Positions 1 through 5,892 of a stretch of 7,629 nt of DNA are shown piece by piece. The first letter of the stretch is position 1. Each line of letters opens with the position of its first letter. Below the pieces are notes generated by a model. The model was not told where the DNA came from. It saw nothing but the letters and a program-made list of their open reading frames with translations, and did not search any database. A program made the translations under genes and the position numbers. Source of the DNA: Candidatus Latescibacterota bacterium (lineage in GTDB: Bacteria; Krumholzibacteriota; Krumholzibacteriia; WVZY01; JAKEHA01); assembly GCA_022615275.1 (NCBI GenBank), contig JAKEHA010000064.1, forward strand, positions 1 through 7,629. The letters run 5' to 3'.

Positions 1-105
1 AACCTCCAGGCGGGGTCTCGATCGCTGCACTCAATATTGTGAACAGGTCGCGGGCTGTCCAGGAGGGATCAACGGGCAGGTCTCAAATTCCCTTCGGTGT
101 CGATC
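1..105. other. Left edge, no supported gene
   Basis: This stretch lies downstream of the minus-strand nucleotidyltransferase module. Short open frames cross it on the plus strand, but none has a recognisable domain, start signal or composition that would justify a call. No strong hairpin followed by a T-run was seen, so the end of the minus-strand transcript is not defined. It may hold the end of a gene whose body lies outside the window, but I cannot show that. Confidence 0.4.
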
Positions 106-366
106 TCACGTCTCGTGGTCCTCGCCCCACGACGCAAGCACGCGTCGTTTCCTTTCCTCGGCGAAATCCTGGCCGTAGAATCGCAGGAAGAGGTACTTTC
201 GCATGTGCGCATCCGCCCCGGGCCCGTGCTCGGCAATGATCCCGGCGCGGGCCAGCGTCTGGGCCGCATCGAACATGCGGCACGCCATCGCGAAGCGCTC
301 CGCGGGGGAGCGGGCAGCCAACAGATCACTCATACGTGATTCCGCTCGCGCGCTCGTGTCTTTCAT
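106..366 (-). CDS. Small helical partner protein of the nucleotidyltransferase
   Basis: An 86-residue soluble protein with no signal peptide or membrane segment. The sequence is rich in predicted helix: a segment around residues 20-42 (SPAERFAMACRMFDAAQTLA) and a second around 55-80 containing KYLFLRFYGQDF. I recall small proteins of this kind (S-P-x-E-R-F ... LFLRFYG) beside stand-alone nucleotidyltransferases, but I know no assigned function. The ATG at 364-366 overlaps the upstream TGA by four bases (ATGA), so translation is probably coupled; this supports the start over the internal Met12. By analogy with two-gene nucleotidyltransferase modules, it could bind and control the enzyme or supply its substrate-recognition part. 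The pairing is seen directly; the role is inferred. Confidence 0.75.
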   Translation of the reverse strand: MKDTSARAESRMSDLLAARSPAERFAMACRMFDAAQTLARAGIIAEHGPGADAHMRKYLFLRFYGQDFAEERKRRVLASWGEDHET

Positions 367-908
367 CGACGTACCTCGTCGAGCAATTGCGAAACACCCA
401 GCACGCCGGCCCACTTCTGGAGATACGGCCAGTCCAGCTTCGAAACGGTCGCCACCAGCGTGCGAGCGTCGCGAAATTGGGGCTCCGATTCGGATGCTTT
501 CGCCCAGGACAGCTTGGACAGAATCAGATCCTCCACCGACACGACCGGCATCGTCGTTCCCGCGATGTCCAAGTCTCTTCGACGGCTGAACTCGAGACGA
601 CGGTACTCGTCGTCCTTGCGAACGATAAAGTCCGCTTTGACGATCCACTCGTTGTGAATGATGTTGAACATGGAGCGGTGAAGCACCGCCTCCTGTATCT
701 CCGTCACGTCCACGTAGCAATCGGCCTGAAATAGGCCCGCGATCCGAACTGCGTCGTCGGGCTGACACTCCACCACAAGATCGATATCCCGCGTCATTCT
801 CGGGATCGCGTATACCGCGAGCGCCATGGAGCCGGTGATCATGAAAGGAATCCGAGCGGATTGCAGCCGGGACGTAATCAACACCGCAAAGCGAATCTGC
901 TCGTCCAT
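363..908 (-). CDS. Minimal nucleotidyltransferase (AbiEii/DUF6036-like)
   Basis: A 181-residue cytoplasmic protein of the polymerase-beta-type nucleotidyltransferase superfamily. The core motif is clear: ITGSMAL at residues 24-30 (the G-S of the helix-capping motif), then TRDIDLVV at 39-46 with the metal-binding pair Asp41 and Asp43. A likely third acidic residue is Asp93 in IVKADFIV. The segment VSVEDLILSKLSWAK (123-137) is typical of AbiEii-like and DUF6036-like members, followed by a C-terminal helical part. Such enzymes transfer a nucleotide to a protein or RNA target, and several act as the toxin half of toxin-antitoxin or abortive-infection pairs. The target here cannot be read from sequence. 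It is the first gene of a two-gene unit with the small protein that overlaps its stop. There is no Shine-Dalgarno sequence before the ATG at 906-908, and an extended -10 ends six bases upstream. Confidence 0.88.
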   Translation of the reverse strand: MDEQIRFAVLITSRLQSARIPFMITGSMALAVYAIPRMTRDIDLVVECQPDDAVRIAGLFQADCYVDVTEIQEAVLHRSMFNIIHNEWIVKADFIVRKDDEYRRLEFSRRRDLDIAGTTMPVVSVEDLILSKLSWAKASESEPQFRDARTLVATVSKLDWPYLQKWAGVLGVSQLLDEVRR

Positions 909-914
909 GACTGT

Positions 915-923
915 ATTCTAGCA
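915..923 (-). promoter_or_regulatory. Extended -10 promoter of the nucleotidyltransferase pair
   Basis: Read on the minus strand, the sequence is TGC-TAGAAT: a TGn extension followed by a five-of-six match to TATAAT. Transcription would start at or very near the ATG at 908, giving a leaderless mRNA, which fits the absence of a Shine-Dalgarno sequence. No good -35 is seen at 16-18 bp spacing, which an extended -10 can tolerate. Confidence 0.5.
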
Positions 924-946
924 CGATCGAGGCAGCGTTACTGCGA

Positions 947-962
947 GTGACCTCATCGTCAC
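947..962. promoter_or_regulatory. Candidate operator, GTGAC-N6-GTCAC
   Basis: A perfect 5-bp inverted repeat with a 6-bp spacer lies in the region between the divergent nucleotidyltransferase unit and the first hydrolase gene, just upstream of the nucleotidyltransferase promoter. A second perfect 12-bp palindrome, GTCGACGTCGAC, follows at 978-989. Either could bind a dimeric regulator. No regulator gene is visible nearby, and short palindromes are common in GC-rich DNA, so this is tentative. Confidence 0.2.
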
Positions 963-1021
963 GATCACATGGCCGGGGTCGACGTCGACGACGAGCGGCC
1001 CCCTGCGAATTGTTTATCGAA

Positions 1022-1050
1022 TTGCGGGTGAACCGCATCGATGGTAGCAT
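1022..1050 (+). promoter_or_regulatory. Promoter overlapping the first hydrolase start
   Basis: TTGCGG at 1022-1027 and TAGCAT at 1045-1050 are separated by exactly 17 bp, with a TGG extension just before the -10. Transcription would start near 1057. That is after the ATG at 1041 and just before the in-frame GTG at 1059, so the promoter argues for the shorter protein. Confidence 0.45.
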
Positions 1051-1934
1051 CACTCGGCGTGCCCCGCGTCATTTCGCTGATACTCGTCTTCCTCGTCCTC
1101 GCCGCACCGGCGCTGGCGCAGAAGCCGTCCGGCGGCTGGGAGCTCGTGGTCCTCGGCATCGCGCAGGACGGCGGCATGCCGCACCCCGGCTGCGCGAAGT
1201 CTCCGTGCACCGACGTCCACGCGGGTACGCGCCGCGCCGAAAAGGTGAGTTGCCTCGGCCTCGTCGATCGGGAGAGCGGTGCCGCCTACCTGTTCGACGC
1301 TACTCCCGACTTCCCCGCGCAACTCCAGGCGCTGACCGGCGGCCAGCCGCCCGACGGCATTTTTCTCACCCACGCGCACATCGGTCACTACACGGGCCTG
1401 ATGTATCTCGGCAAGGAATCCATGGCCGCGAAGAGCGTCCCCGTCTACGGAACCGCGCGCATGACTTCGTTCCTCGAGACGAACGGCCCGTGGAGCTTGC
1501 TGGTCAAAGAGAAATACATTGAGCCGCACGTGCTGACACCGGAGGTTGCGGTCGAACTACCGGGCGGCGTGCGCGTAACGCCGATGCTCGTCCCGCACCG
1601 CGACGAGTTCACCGACACCGTGGGTTATCTGATCGAAGGGCCGCGCGCGAAAGCGCTCTTCATTCCGGACATCGACAAGTGGGAGAAGTGGGACCGTAGC
1701 CTTCGCGAGTTGGCGGACAAGGTCGACGTCTTGCTGGTCGACGGGACCTTCGCTTCGATGGATGAACTGCCCGGGCGCGACATCACCCAAGTCCCGCACC
1801 CGCTCATGTCGGAGACGCGCGCTCTCCTCGCGGGCGCGCGCGCCAAGCTCTGGTTCATCCACCTGAACCATTCGAATCCGGCCATCGTGGGCCGCGCGGA
1901 CGTCGCGCGCGAAGGGACGCGCTTCCCGCTCTAG
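1041..1934 (+). CDS. Secreted PqqB-like MBL-fold hydrolase, copy 1
   Basis: A 297-residue exported metallo-beta-lactamase-fold protein. The signal peptide has a hydrophobic core at residues 11-21 and a likely cleavage after APALA (22-26). The rest resembles PqqB-type proteins: VVLGIAQDGGMPHPGC (36-51) with a second cysteine in SPC (56), DATPDFPAQL (86-95), the metal motif THAHIGH (110-116; H-x-H-x-G-H, where the usual Asp is Gly), VPHRDEF (184-190), IPDIDKW (208-214), VDGTF (233-237) and FIHLNHSNP (272-280). True PqqB is cytoplasmic and lies in pqq operons; neither applies here, so the substrate is unknown. The ATG at 1041 has a weak GGGTGA nine bases upstream. The promoter position favours GTG at 1059, which would give an equally good, shorter signal peptide. 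A paralogue lies at 3293-4285. Confidence 0.88.
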   Translation: MVASLGVPRVISLILVFLVLAAPALAQKPSGGWELVVLGIAQDGGMPHPGCAKSPCTDVHAGTRRAEKVSCLGLVDRESGAAYLFDATPDFPAQLQALTGGQPPDGIFLTHAHIGHYTGLMYLGKESMAAKSVPVYGTARMTSFLETNGPWSLLVKEKYIEPHVLTPEVAVELPGGVRVTPMLVPHRDEFTDTVGYLIEGPRAKALFIPDIDKWEKWDRSLRELADKVDVLLVDGTFASMDELPGRDITQVPHPLMSETRALLAGARAKLWFIHLNHSNPAIVGRADVAREGTRFPL

Positions 1935-1952
1935 GCCCTGGCCCCGCGCGGC

Positions 1953-1981
1953 TTGCATTCGATGACCGCGCGTGCTATCCT
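1953..1981 (+). promoter_or_regulatory. Promoter of the 387-residue exported protein gene
   Basis: TTGCAT at 1953-1958 and TATCCT at 1976-1981 are 17 bp apart, and the -10 is preceded by TGC. The expected start near 1988 gives a leader of about 70 bases before the ATG at 2059, the longest 5' leader in the window. Confidence 0.5.
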
Positions 1982-1994
1982 CCCATCACCGCCG

Positions 1995-2052
1995 ACCTCC
2001 TAAAGGTGCCCAGCCGGATCGCTTAGGCGACCGCGGGCGAAACCGAGGAGGT
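1995..2052 (+). promoter_or_regulatory. Leader with possible Shine-Dalgarno-sequestering hairpin
   Basis: ACCTCCT at 1995-2001 is an exact complement of AGGAGGT at 2046-2052, which contains the ribosome binding site of the next gene. The same ACCT (1995-1998) can instead pair locally with AGGT at 2004-2007. A small hairpin TCGC-TTAG-GCGA lies between (2019-2030). The layout could allow a choice between an open and a closed ribosome binding site. It matches no riboswitch class that I recognise, and any anti-SD-like CCTCC could pair this way by chance. Confidence 0.3.
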
Positions 2053-2058
2053 TTTTTC

Positions 2059-3222
2059 ATGTCACGCTTCGTTTGGGTGCTTTGCGTTCTGGTCCTCACG
2101 GCGACACCCGTCGTCGCGTCCCCGTCAATCCACTACGAGCGATCCGACCTGTTTCGACACGCGATCAACGCCGTCATCGGCGATGCGAGCTACGTCGAGC
2201 GATACGGTTCGCTCCCGCCGCCGGGCGCCGATCCCGATCTGCGCGTGCGCACGCACCTCGAGTTCGTGCACGCGCTCCTGTCGGCGCGGGACGTGTCCGC
2301 GCTAGCGTCGTTGCGCGCCGCGCGCCGCGAGAACCTCGCGCGCTTGCGCGACTACATCGACGCCGGAGTCTTCCCCCGCAACCACCTCTACGCCGATCAG
2401 AACCGTCCGTGCTTCATCGACCGAGACGGCCGCATCTGCGCAGTCGGCTATCTCGTCGAACAGTCGGCGGGACGCGAGGCGGCGGAGCGAATCAACTCGG
2501 CGTTTCAGTCCGAATTCCTGTGGCGAATGCACCTTCCCGAACTCGATGGATGGATTTCAGCGTCGGGACTCACGCTACTCGAGTTGTCGATGATCCAGCC
2601 CTGCTACGACCCGGAGTTTCATGTCACCGTGTCGCGGATATCCGAGATGACAGTGTCGGTTCGCGGATATGTCGTCGAATTCTGTTGCGGGATGAAGTTC
2701 GTCGCCTTCGACTTCGGTGAATCGATGTGGGTGAGTCCCATCGAGAACTCGATCGTTTACATCATCGACATCCAGCATACCTACACGCGACCGGGCTCCT
2801 ACGCGATCACGTCGACGGCGGTTGCAACCGACCTTTGCTATAACGATGTGGAAACAATGTCCTGGCTCGTCAGTGTCGGCGCGCCCGCCATGCAGCTCTC
2901 CGCGGTCGAGATTCCCGGCGGGCCACCTTACCGCGTCTACCTGACGACGACCGATGAGATCAATCTCGATTGCCTGACGTCGACCGTGGTGCACTGGAAC
3001 ATCTACGATCCTCCGGCGTCGACGAGTTGGTATTTCGAGAACGGGGTGTATCGGACGCCGGTCCACGAGTACGCATGGAGCGGCGTCATGAGTATCGCCG
3101 TGTCGAACAGTTACCAGGCCGATTGCGCCATGAATCAAGCAGGCGCGGTGACCGTCAACGTCAACGGGGCGGCGGGTCCCGAGGTGTCGACCTGGGGTCG
3201 CATCAAGTCCATGTACCGGTAG
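2059..3222 (+). CDS. Exported protein of unknown function with Ig/PKD-like domains
   Basis: A 387-residue protein. The ATG at 2059 is chosen because GAGGAGG (2045-2051) sits seven bases upstream and a signal peptide follows at once (hydrophobic core 5-18, cleavage near VVA-S at 21). An upstream in-frame GTG would add 29 unlikely residues. Residues 28-185 form a domain I recall from unannotated proteins of FCB bacteria, with RRENLARLRDYI (89-100), the motif PCFIDRDGRICAVGYL (117-132), and SGLTLLELSMIQPCY (169-183). Two beta-rich parts follow, probably Ig or PKD-like: about 186-275 (YTRPGSYAI at 242-250) and 276-370 (HEYAWSGVMSIAV at 336-348). Many cysteines suggest disulfides outside the cytoplasm. 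The protein ends in TWGRIKSMYR, a possible sorting tail. It sits between two paralogous secreted hydrolases. The function is unknown. Confidence 0.85.
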   Translation: MSRFVWVLCVLVLTATPVVASPSIHYERSDLFRHAINAVIGDASYVERYGSLPPPGADPDLRVRTHLEFVHALLSARDVSALASLRAARRENLARLRDYIDAGVFPRNHLYADQNRPCFIDRDGRICAVGYLVEQSAGREAAERINSAFQSEFLWRMHLPELDGWISASGLTLLELSMIQPCYDPEFHVTVSRISEMTVSVRGYVVEFCCGMKFVAFDFGESMWVSPIENSIVYIIDIQHTYTRPGSYAITSTAVATDLCYNDVETMSWLVSVGAPAMQLSAVEIPGGPPYRVYLTTTDEINLDCLTSTVVHWNIYDPPASTSWYFENGVYRTPVHEYAWSGVMSIAVSNSYQADCAMNQAGAVTVNVNGAAGPEVSTWGRIKSMYR

Positions 3223-3252
3223 GGCGCTTGAGATGGTCGCGCCGGCGTGATA
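3187..3252 (+). repeat. Tail-plus-promoter block, copy 1
   Basis: This block covers the last codons of the 387-residue protein, its TAG, and the promoter of the next gene as far as GTGATA. It resembles 5893-5955. Shared parts in the same order are TCGAC, TCAAG, the exact 17-mer CCATGTACCGGTAGGGC (3209-3225 and 5913-5929), GCGCCG and GTGATA, with nearly equal spacing. Confidence 0.6.
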
Positions 3253-3256
3253 TCGG
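3228..3256 (+). promoter_or_regulatory. Promoter of the second hydrolase gene
   Basis: TTGAGA at 3228-3233 (five of six matches to TTGACA) and TATCGG at 3251-3256 are 17 bp apart, with a TGA extension before the -10. It begins six bases after the upstream stop. A CGGAGGA ribosome binding site follows at 3274-3280. Confidence 0.5.
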
Positions 3257-3292
3257 TCTAGTCGACATCATCTCGGAGGACGGATTCTTGTT

Positions 3293-4285
3293 GTGATCGC
3301 AGCCGTGCTAATCGGCAGCACCGACACTTCCGCACGTCTCCGGCGCGCAGCAACCTCGCGACGTCCCCTCACCCTACAGGGCTGCGATCAGTACGAGCGT
3401 CAGCACCCCGATGAGCACGTCGCTCTCCTACTGATTCTCGCCCTGCTTTTCGCCACTCCAGCGACGGCGCAAGCACCGGCACCCGGCTGGCAGCTCGTCG
3501 TCCTCGGCATCGCGCAGGACGGCGGCATGCCGCATCCCGGTTGCACGAAATCTCCGTGCGCCGATGTCTACGCCGGTAGGCGCCCCGCCGAAAAGGTGAG
3601 CTGCCTCGGTCTCATCAACCGAGACCTCGGCCTCGCCTACATGATCGACACCACACCCGACTTCCCCGCCCAACTCCGCGCGCTCACGGGCGGCGCGCCG
3701 CCCGACGGCATCTTTCTCACCCACGCCCACATCGGCCACTACACCGGCTTGATGTACCTCGGCAAGGAAGCGATGGCGACGAAGGGCGTTCCCGTCTACG
3801 GAACCGAGAGAATGAACGCGTTCCTGAAGGACAACGGGCCGTGGAACTTGCTCGTCGAAAACGGCTACGTCGCGCTGCGCGCCCTCGAGCCGGACGTGGC
3901 CATCGAGCTCCCGGGCGGACTTCGCATCACGCCGATGCTCGTACCGCACCGCGACGAATTCACCGACACGGTTGGCTTTCTGATCGAAGGTCCGCGCGCG
4001 AAGGCGCTCTTCATCCCCGACATCGACAAGTGGGAGAAATGGAATCGGAGCCTTCGTGAACTGGCGAACGAAGTCGACTATTTGTTGGTCGACGGGACGT
4101 TCGCGTCGATGGACGAATTACCGGGGCGGGATATCTCGCAAGTCCCGCACCCGCTCATGAGCGAGACGCGCGCCTTCTTGGAAGACACGCGCGCGAAGTT
4201 GTGGTTCATCCACTTGAACCATTCGAACCCCGCACTCGTGGACGGCAAGGACGTCGGGCGCGAAGGCATGGCGTTCGGTCTCTAG
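3293..4285 (+). CDS. Secreted PqqB-like MBL-fold hydrolase, copy 2
   Basis: A 330-residue paralogue of the protein at 1041-1934, about 80% identical by my count from GWQLVVLGIAQDGG (65-78) to the end. It keeps the same features: GCTKSPC cysteines (83-89), THAHIGH (143-149, again Gly in place of the usual Asp), VPHRDEF, IPDIDKW, VDGTF and FIHLNHSNP near the C-terminus. The 5' end is odd. The only early start in frame is GTG at 3293, 12 bases after CGGAGGA, which puts about 42 unlike residues before a normal secretion signal (hydrophobic 43-54, cleavage after ATA-Q at 59-60). An ATG at 3411 stands exactly where the signal peptide should begin, but in another frame and soon stopped; restoring one base around 3425-3430 would join it to the signal. 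The start is therefore uncertain, while the body is sound. Confidence 0.82.
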   Translation: MIAAVLIGSTDTSARLRRAATSRRPLTLQGCDQYERQHPDEHVALLLILALLFATPATAQAPAPGWQLVVLGIAQDGGMPHPGCTKSPCADVYAGRRPAEKVSCLGLINRDLGLAYMIDTTPDFPAQLRALTGGAPPDGIFLTHAHIGHYTGLMYLGKEAMATKGVPVYGTERMNAFLKDNGPWNLLVENGYVALRALEPDVAIELPGGLRITPMLVPHRDEFTDTVGFLIEGPRAKALFIPDIDKWEKWNRSLRELANEVDYLLVDGTFASMDELPGRDISQVPHPLMSETRAFLEDTRAKLWFIHLNHSNPALVDGKDVGREGMAFGL

Positions 4286-4317
4286 AGATCGTCCGACCAC
4301 GTGCTAGTCGCCGCCCG

Positions 4318-4352
4318 AAAAAAGCGGGGCGGGTCCTCGAACGACCCGCCCC
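4318..4352 (-). terminator. Rho-independent terminator of the ABM-like gene
   Basis: A perfect 10-bp GC-rich stem (GGGGCGGGTC at 4326-4335, GACCCGCCCC at 4343-4352) with a 7-base loop. On the minus strand it is followed by GC and a run of six T (4323-4318), as expected for the transcript of the gene ending at 4382. On the plus strand it is followed only by TTGGTTCT, so it may also weakly stop the second hydrolase transcript, which ends at 4285. Confidence 0.85.
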
Positions 4353-4381
4353 TTGGTTCTGGAACGAGATGTTTCAGCGAA

Positions 4382-4899
4382 CTATCGCATCTCGGCCTTG
4401 TGGATCGTCGAAGAGGCCATCTCCATGGTCTCGACCTTCGGCGTTCCATCCACGACCGTCGCCAACAGCTTGACGACATCCTTGTAGCCGGAGCGATCGT
4501 ACGCTTCTGCGTCTTCCATCTTATCCCAGAGGCTGATCGCCTCGATGCGCTTCTTGTCGGGCGTCACCAGGGTAATGACCTCCTGGAAGCCCTTCTGTTT
4601 GCGCAGGATCGGGACAATCTCGCTCTCCTGATGACGATTGAACTCGTGAAGGCGCACTCGGCGTATCCGACGATTTCCACCTGCTTGCCGTCGACGAGCT
4701 CGAACACCAATTGCTCGACCGCCTCGTCTTCGTAGACCTGGAGGAAGTTGGCCTTCATGCGCGGTCGCTGGTACTCGACGGTTTCGCGATTCACGGCGCG
4801 AAAGGTCGTCGTGAGAAAGCGCCACACCCTGTTCAAGTCGCGGCGGTGAATTCTGCGTACGCGAAGCTGGGATTCTGCAGGGGTCTTGTCGCGGGGCAC
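4382..4899 (-). pseudogene. Frameshifted gene with C-terminal ABM-like domain
   Basis: Two overlapping frames together make one plausible protein of about 172 residues. The first frame starts at GTG 4899, with AAGGAA five bases upstream, and gives a sensible sequence (NRVWRFLTTTF, NRETVEYQRPRMKANFL, VEQLVFELVDGKQVEIVGY) up to AECAF near 4645. It then turns into Arg/Ser-rich nonsense and stops at 4564. The second frame is nonsense until HEFNRHQESEIVPILRKQKG, then runs well (KKRIEAISLWDKMEDAEAY) to the stop at 4382. The second part resembles ABM-fold domains (EF..........LPxLKxQKGF ... ISLWE), whose first strand would be VGYAECAF in the first frame. One base appears lost between them. A separate downstream gene could start at GTG 4657, but it would lack strand one and a clear ribosome binding site. 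A sequencing error is possible. Confidence 0.6.
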
Positions 4900-4928
4900 A
4901 TCGGTTCCTTCAGATACAGCCGGTTGGT

Positions 4929-4958
4929 ATCATAACCTGGAATAGGTCCATCGAGCAA
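4929..4958 (-). promoter_or_regulatory. Promoter of the ABM-like gene
   Basis: On the minus strand, TTGCTC (4958-4953) and TATGAT (4934-4929, five of six matches) are 18 bp apart. The expected start near 4922 leaves a leader of about 23 bases that carries the AAGGAA ribosome binding site. It separates this gene from the lipoprotein gene ending at 4969. Confidence 0.45.
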
Positions 4959-4968
4959 GGTTGCCCGT

Positions 4969-5730
4969 TCACTTGATGAGCGTCATCTTGAAGCTTTGCA
5001 TCCCCGCCGGCGATGTTAGCCGCAGGAGATATACGCCCGAACCGGCCGGTTTCCCCCGTTCGTCGCACCCGTTCCACGACGCCGTGTGGTCTCCGGCCAT
5101 TTGGGCCGAGTTGACGAGTGTAGCGACCGGTTGTCCGCGTATATCGAACACAACGAGCGACACGTGCCCGGGCATTGACACGCTGTAGTCTACGGTCGCG
5201 CCGGGGTTGAACGGATTCGGGCGTGCCGTCACGAACTGGATCGGTTCGACGCGCGCCCGCGGGATGGCTGGCCGCACCTCCACGACGACGCGCAGCCGCC
5301 AGTGTGACGTGCGCGGTGGTTTCGTCAAGGTCGAGACCGCGTAGCAACAGGTTAGCGTGTCTCCTGGGACTGCGAGAGTATCGACACGAACGATGCAGGT
5401 ATTCTTCGTAGAGGCCTCGGATGACAGCCCGCCGCGGATCATGGGAGAGAAAACATCCGGGATTTCGTTGAGGCTGAACGCAAGCGGGGCGTCACCGCGA
5501 AGCTCGAACTGGCATCCGGCCCTGCATCGAACGATAGGGAGCGCGATGCGGCGCGTCTCACCGGGCCACATCGCGATGAGCGGCAGCTCGGCGCGCACCC
5601 CGAGCGCGGTTGTGTCGGGGGGCACGAAGGGAGTATCGGGTGGCGTCCAGCGGACGCCACATCCCGAGACGATGCCCGAGAACAGGCACACCCAAACCGC
5701 GGGCATCGCACGCGTGCACTTGGGGCACAC
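4969..5730 (-). CDS. Lipoprotein with C-terminal FlgD-type Ig sorting domain
   Basis: A 253-residue protein. GTG at 5730 is chosen because AAGGAG lies six bases upstream, and it gives a charged start (K4, R7), a hydrophobic stretch (10-21) and a lipobox-like VSGC with Cys24 as the likely lipid-bearing residue. A proline-rich linker (TPPDTPFVPPDT, 29-40) is followed by an unrecognised beta-rich part (about 45-155) with cysteine pairs at 69/73 and 128/129. Residues 166-253 form a FlgD Ig-like domain: PNPFNPGATV (171-180), YSVSMPGHVSLVVFDIRGQ (182-200), GDHTASWNG (213-221) and SGVYLLRL (231-238). In the FCB group this domain ends many exported proteins and is thought to act in sorting or surface attachment. 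Having both a lipobox and this domain suggests an envelope protein. No partner or substrate can be named. Confidence 0.85.
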   Translation of the reverse strand: MCPKCTRAMPAVWVCLFSGIVSGCGVRWTPPDTPFVPPDTTALGVRAELPLIAMWPGETRRIALPIVRCRAGCQFELRGDAPLAFSLNEIPDVFSPMIRGGLSSEASTKNTCIVRVDTLAVPGDTLTCCYAVSTLTKPPRTSHWRLRVVVEVRPAIPRARVEPIQFVTARPNPFNPGATVDYSVSMPGHVSLVVFDIRGQPVATLVNSAQMAGDHTASWNGCDERGKPAGSGVYLLRLTSPAGMQSFKMTLIK

Positions 5731-5852
5731 GATGCGCTCCTTGCCTGCAGTGACAACCGTCGCCGCAGGTGCTCTTGGTTACGATGTGGGGTGTACTTGG
5801 TCGTGGAGTGTGAAGTGGGGACGACCGAAAGATGCGGCCCGAAGGCGAGACG

Positions 5853-5891
5853 CGCAAGCCGGAGATTTGACAGTGGAGTCGCCAGCTTGCG
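5853..5891. repeat. REP-like imperfect hairpin
   Basis: A 39-base inverted repeat. The arms start and end with CGCAAGC and GCTTGCG, continue inward through GG/CC and GATTT/GAGTC, and have two mismatches and two G-T pairs around a GACAGTG loop. It lies in non-coding DNA between the lipoprotein start and the relic tail. There is no T-run, so it is not a normal terminator. A REP or small non-autonomous mobile element is a fair guess, but no second copy is in this window. Confidence 0.5.
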
Positions 5892-5892
5892 A

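Noticed and set aside
947..962. CRP-like site
   Set aside because: The half-sites GTGA and TCAC are eight bases apart rather than six, so it does not fit the CRP pattern.
106..1053. Long minus-strand open frame of 315 codons
   Set aside because: Only its last 86 codons look like protein. The upstream part is an Arg/Gly/Ser-rich shadow of the nucleotidyltransferase gene in another frame and of intergenic DNA.
2840..3296. Short open frames within the 3' half of the 387-residue gene on both strands
   Set aside because: They are arginine-rich shadows without start signals or domains, while the main frame has Ig/PKD-like features throughout.
3294..3390. Perfect 11-bp inverted repeat TGATCGCAGCC ... 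GGCTGCGATCA with a 75-base gap
   Set aside because: The arms do not extend, there are no target-site duplications or transposase, and one arm lies at the doubtful start of the second hydrolase. Chance cannot be excluded.
1041..4285. PQQ biosynthesis locus
   Set aside because: The hydrolases resemble PqqB, but no pqqA, C, D or E gene is present, both proteins are exported, and they are duplicated.
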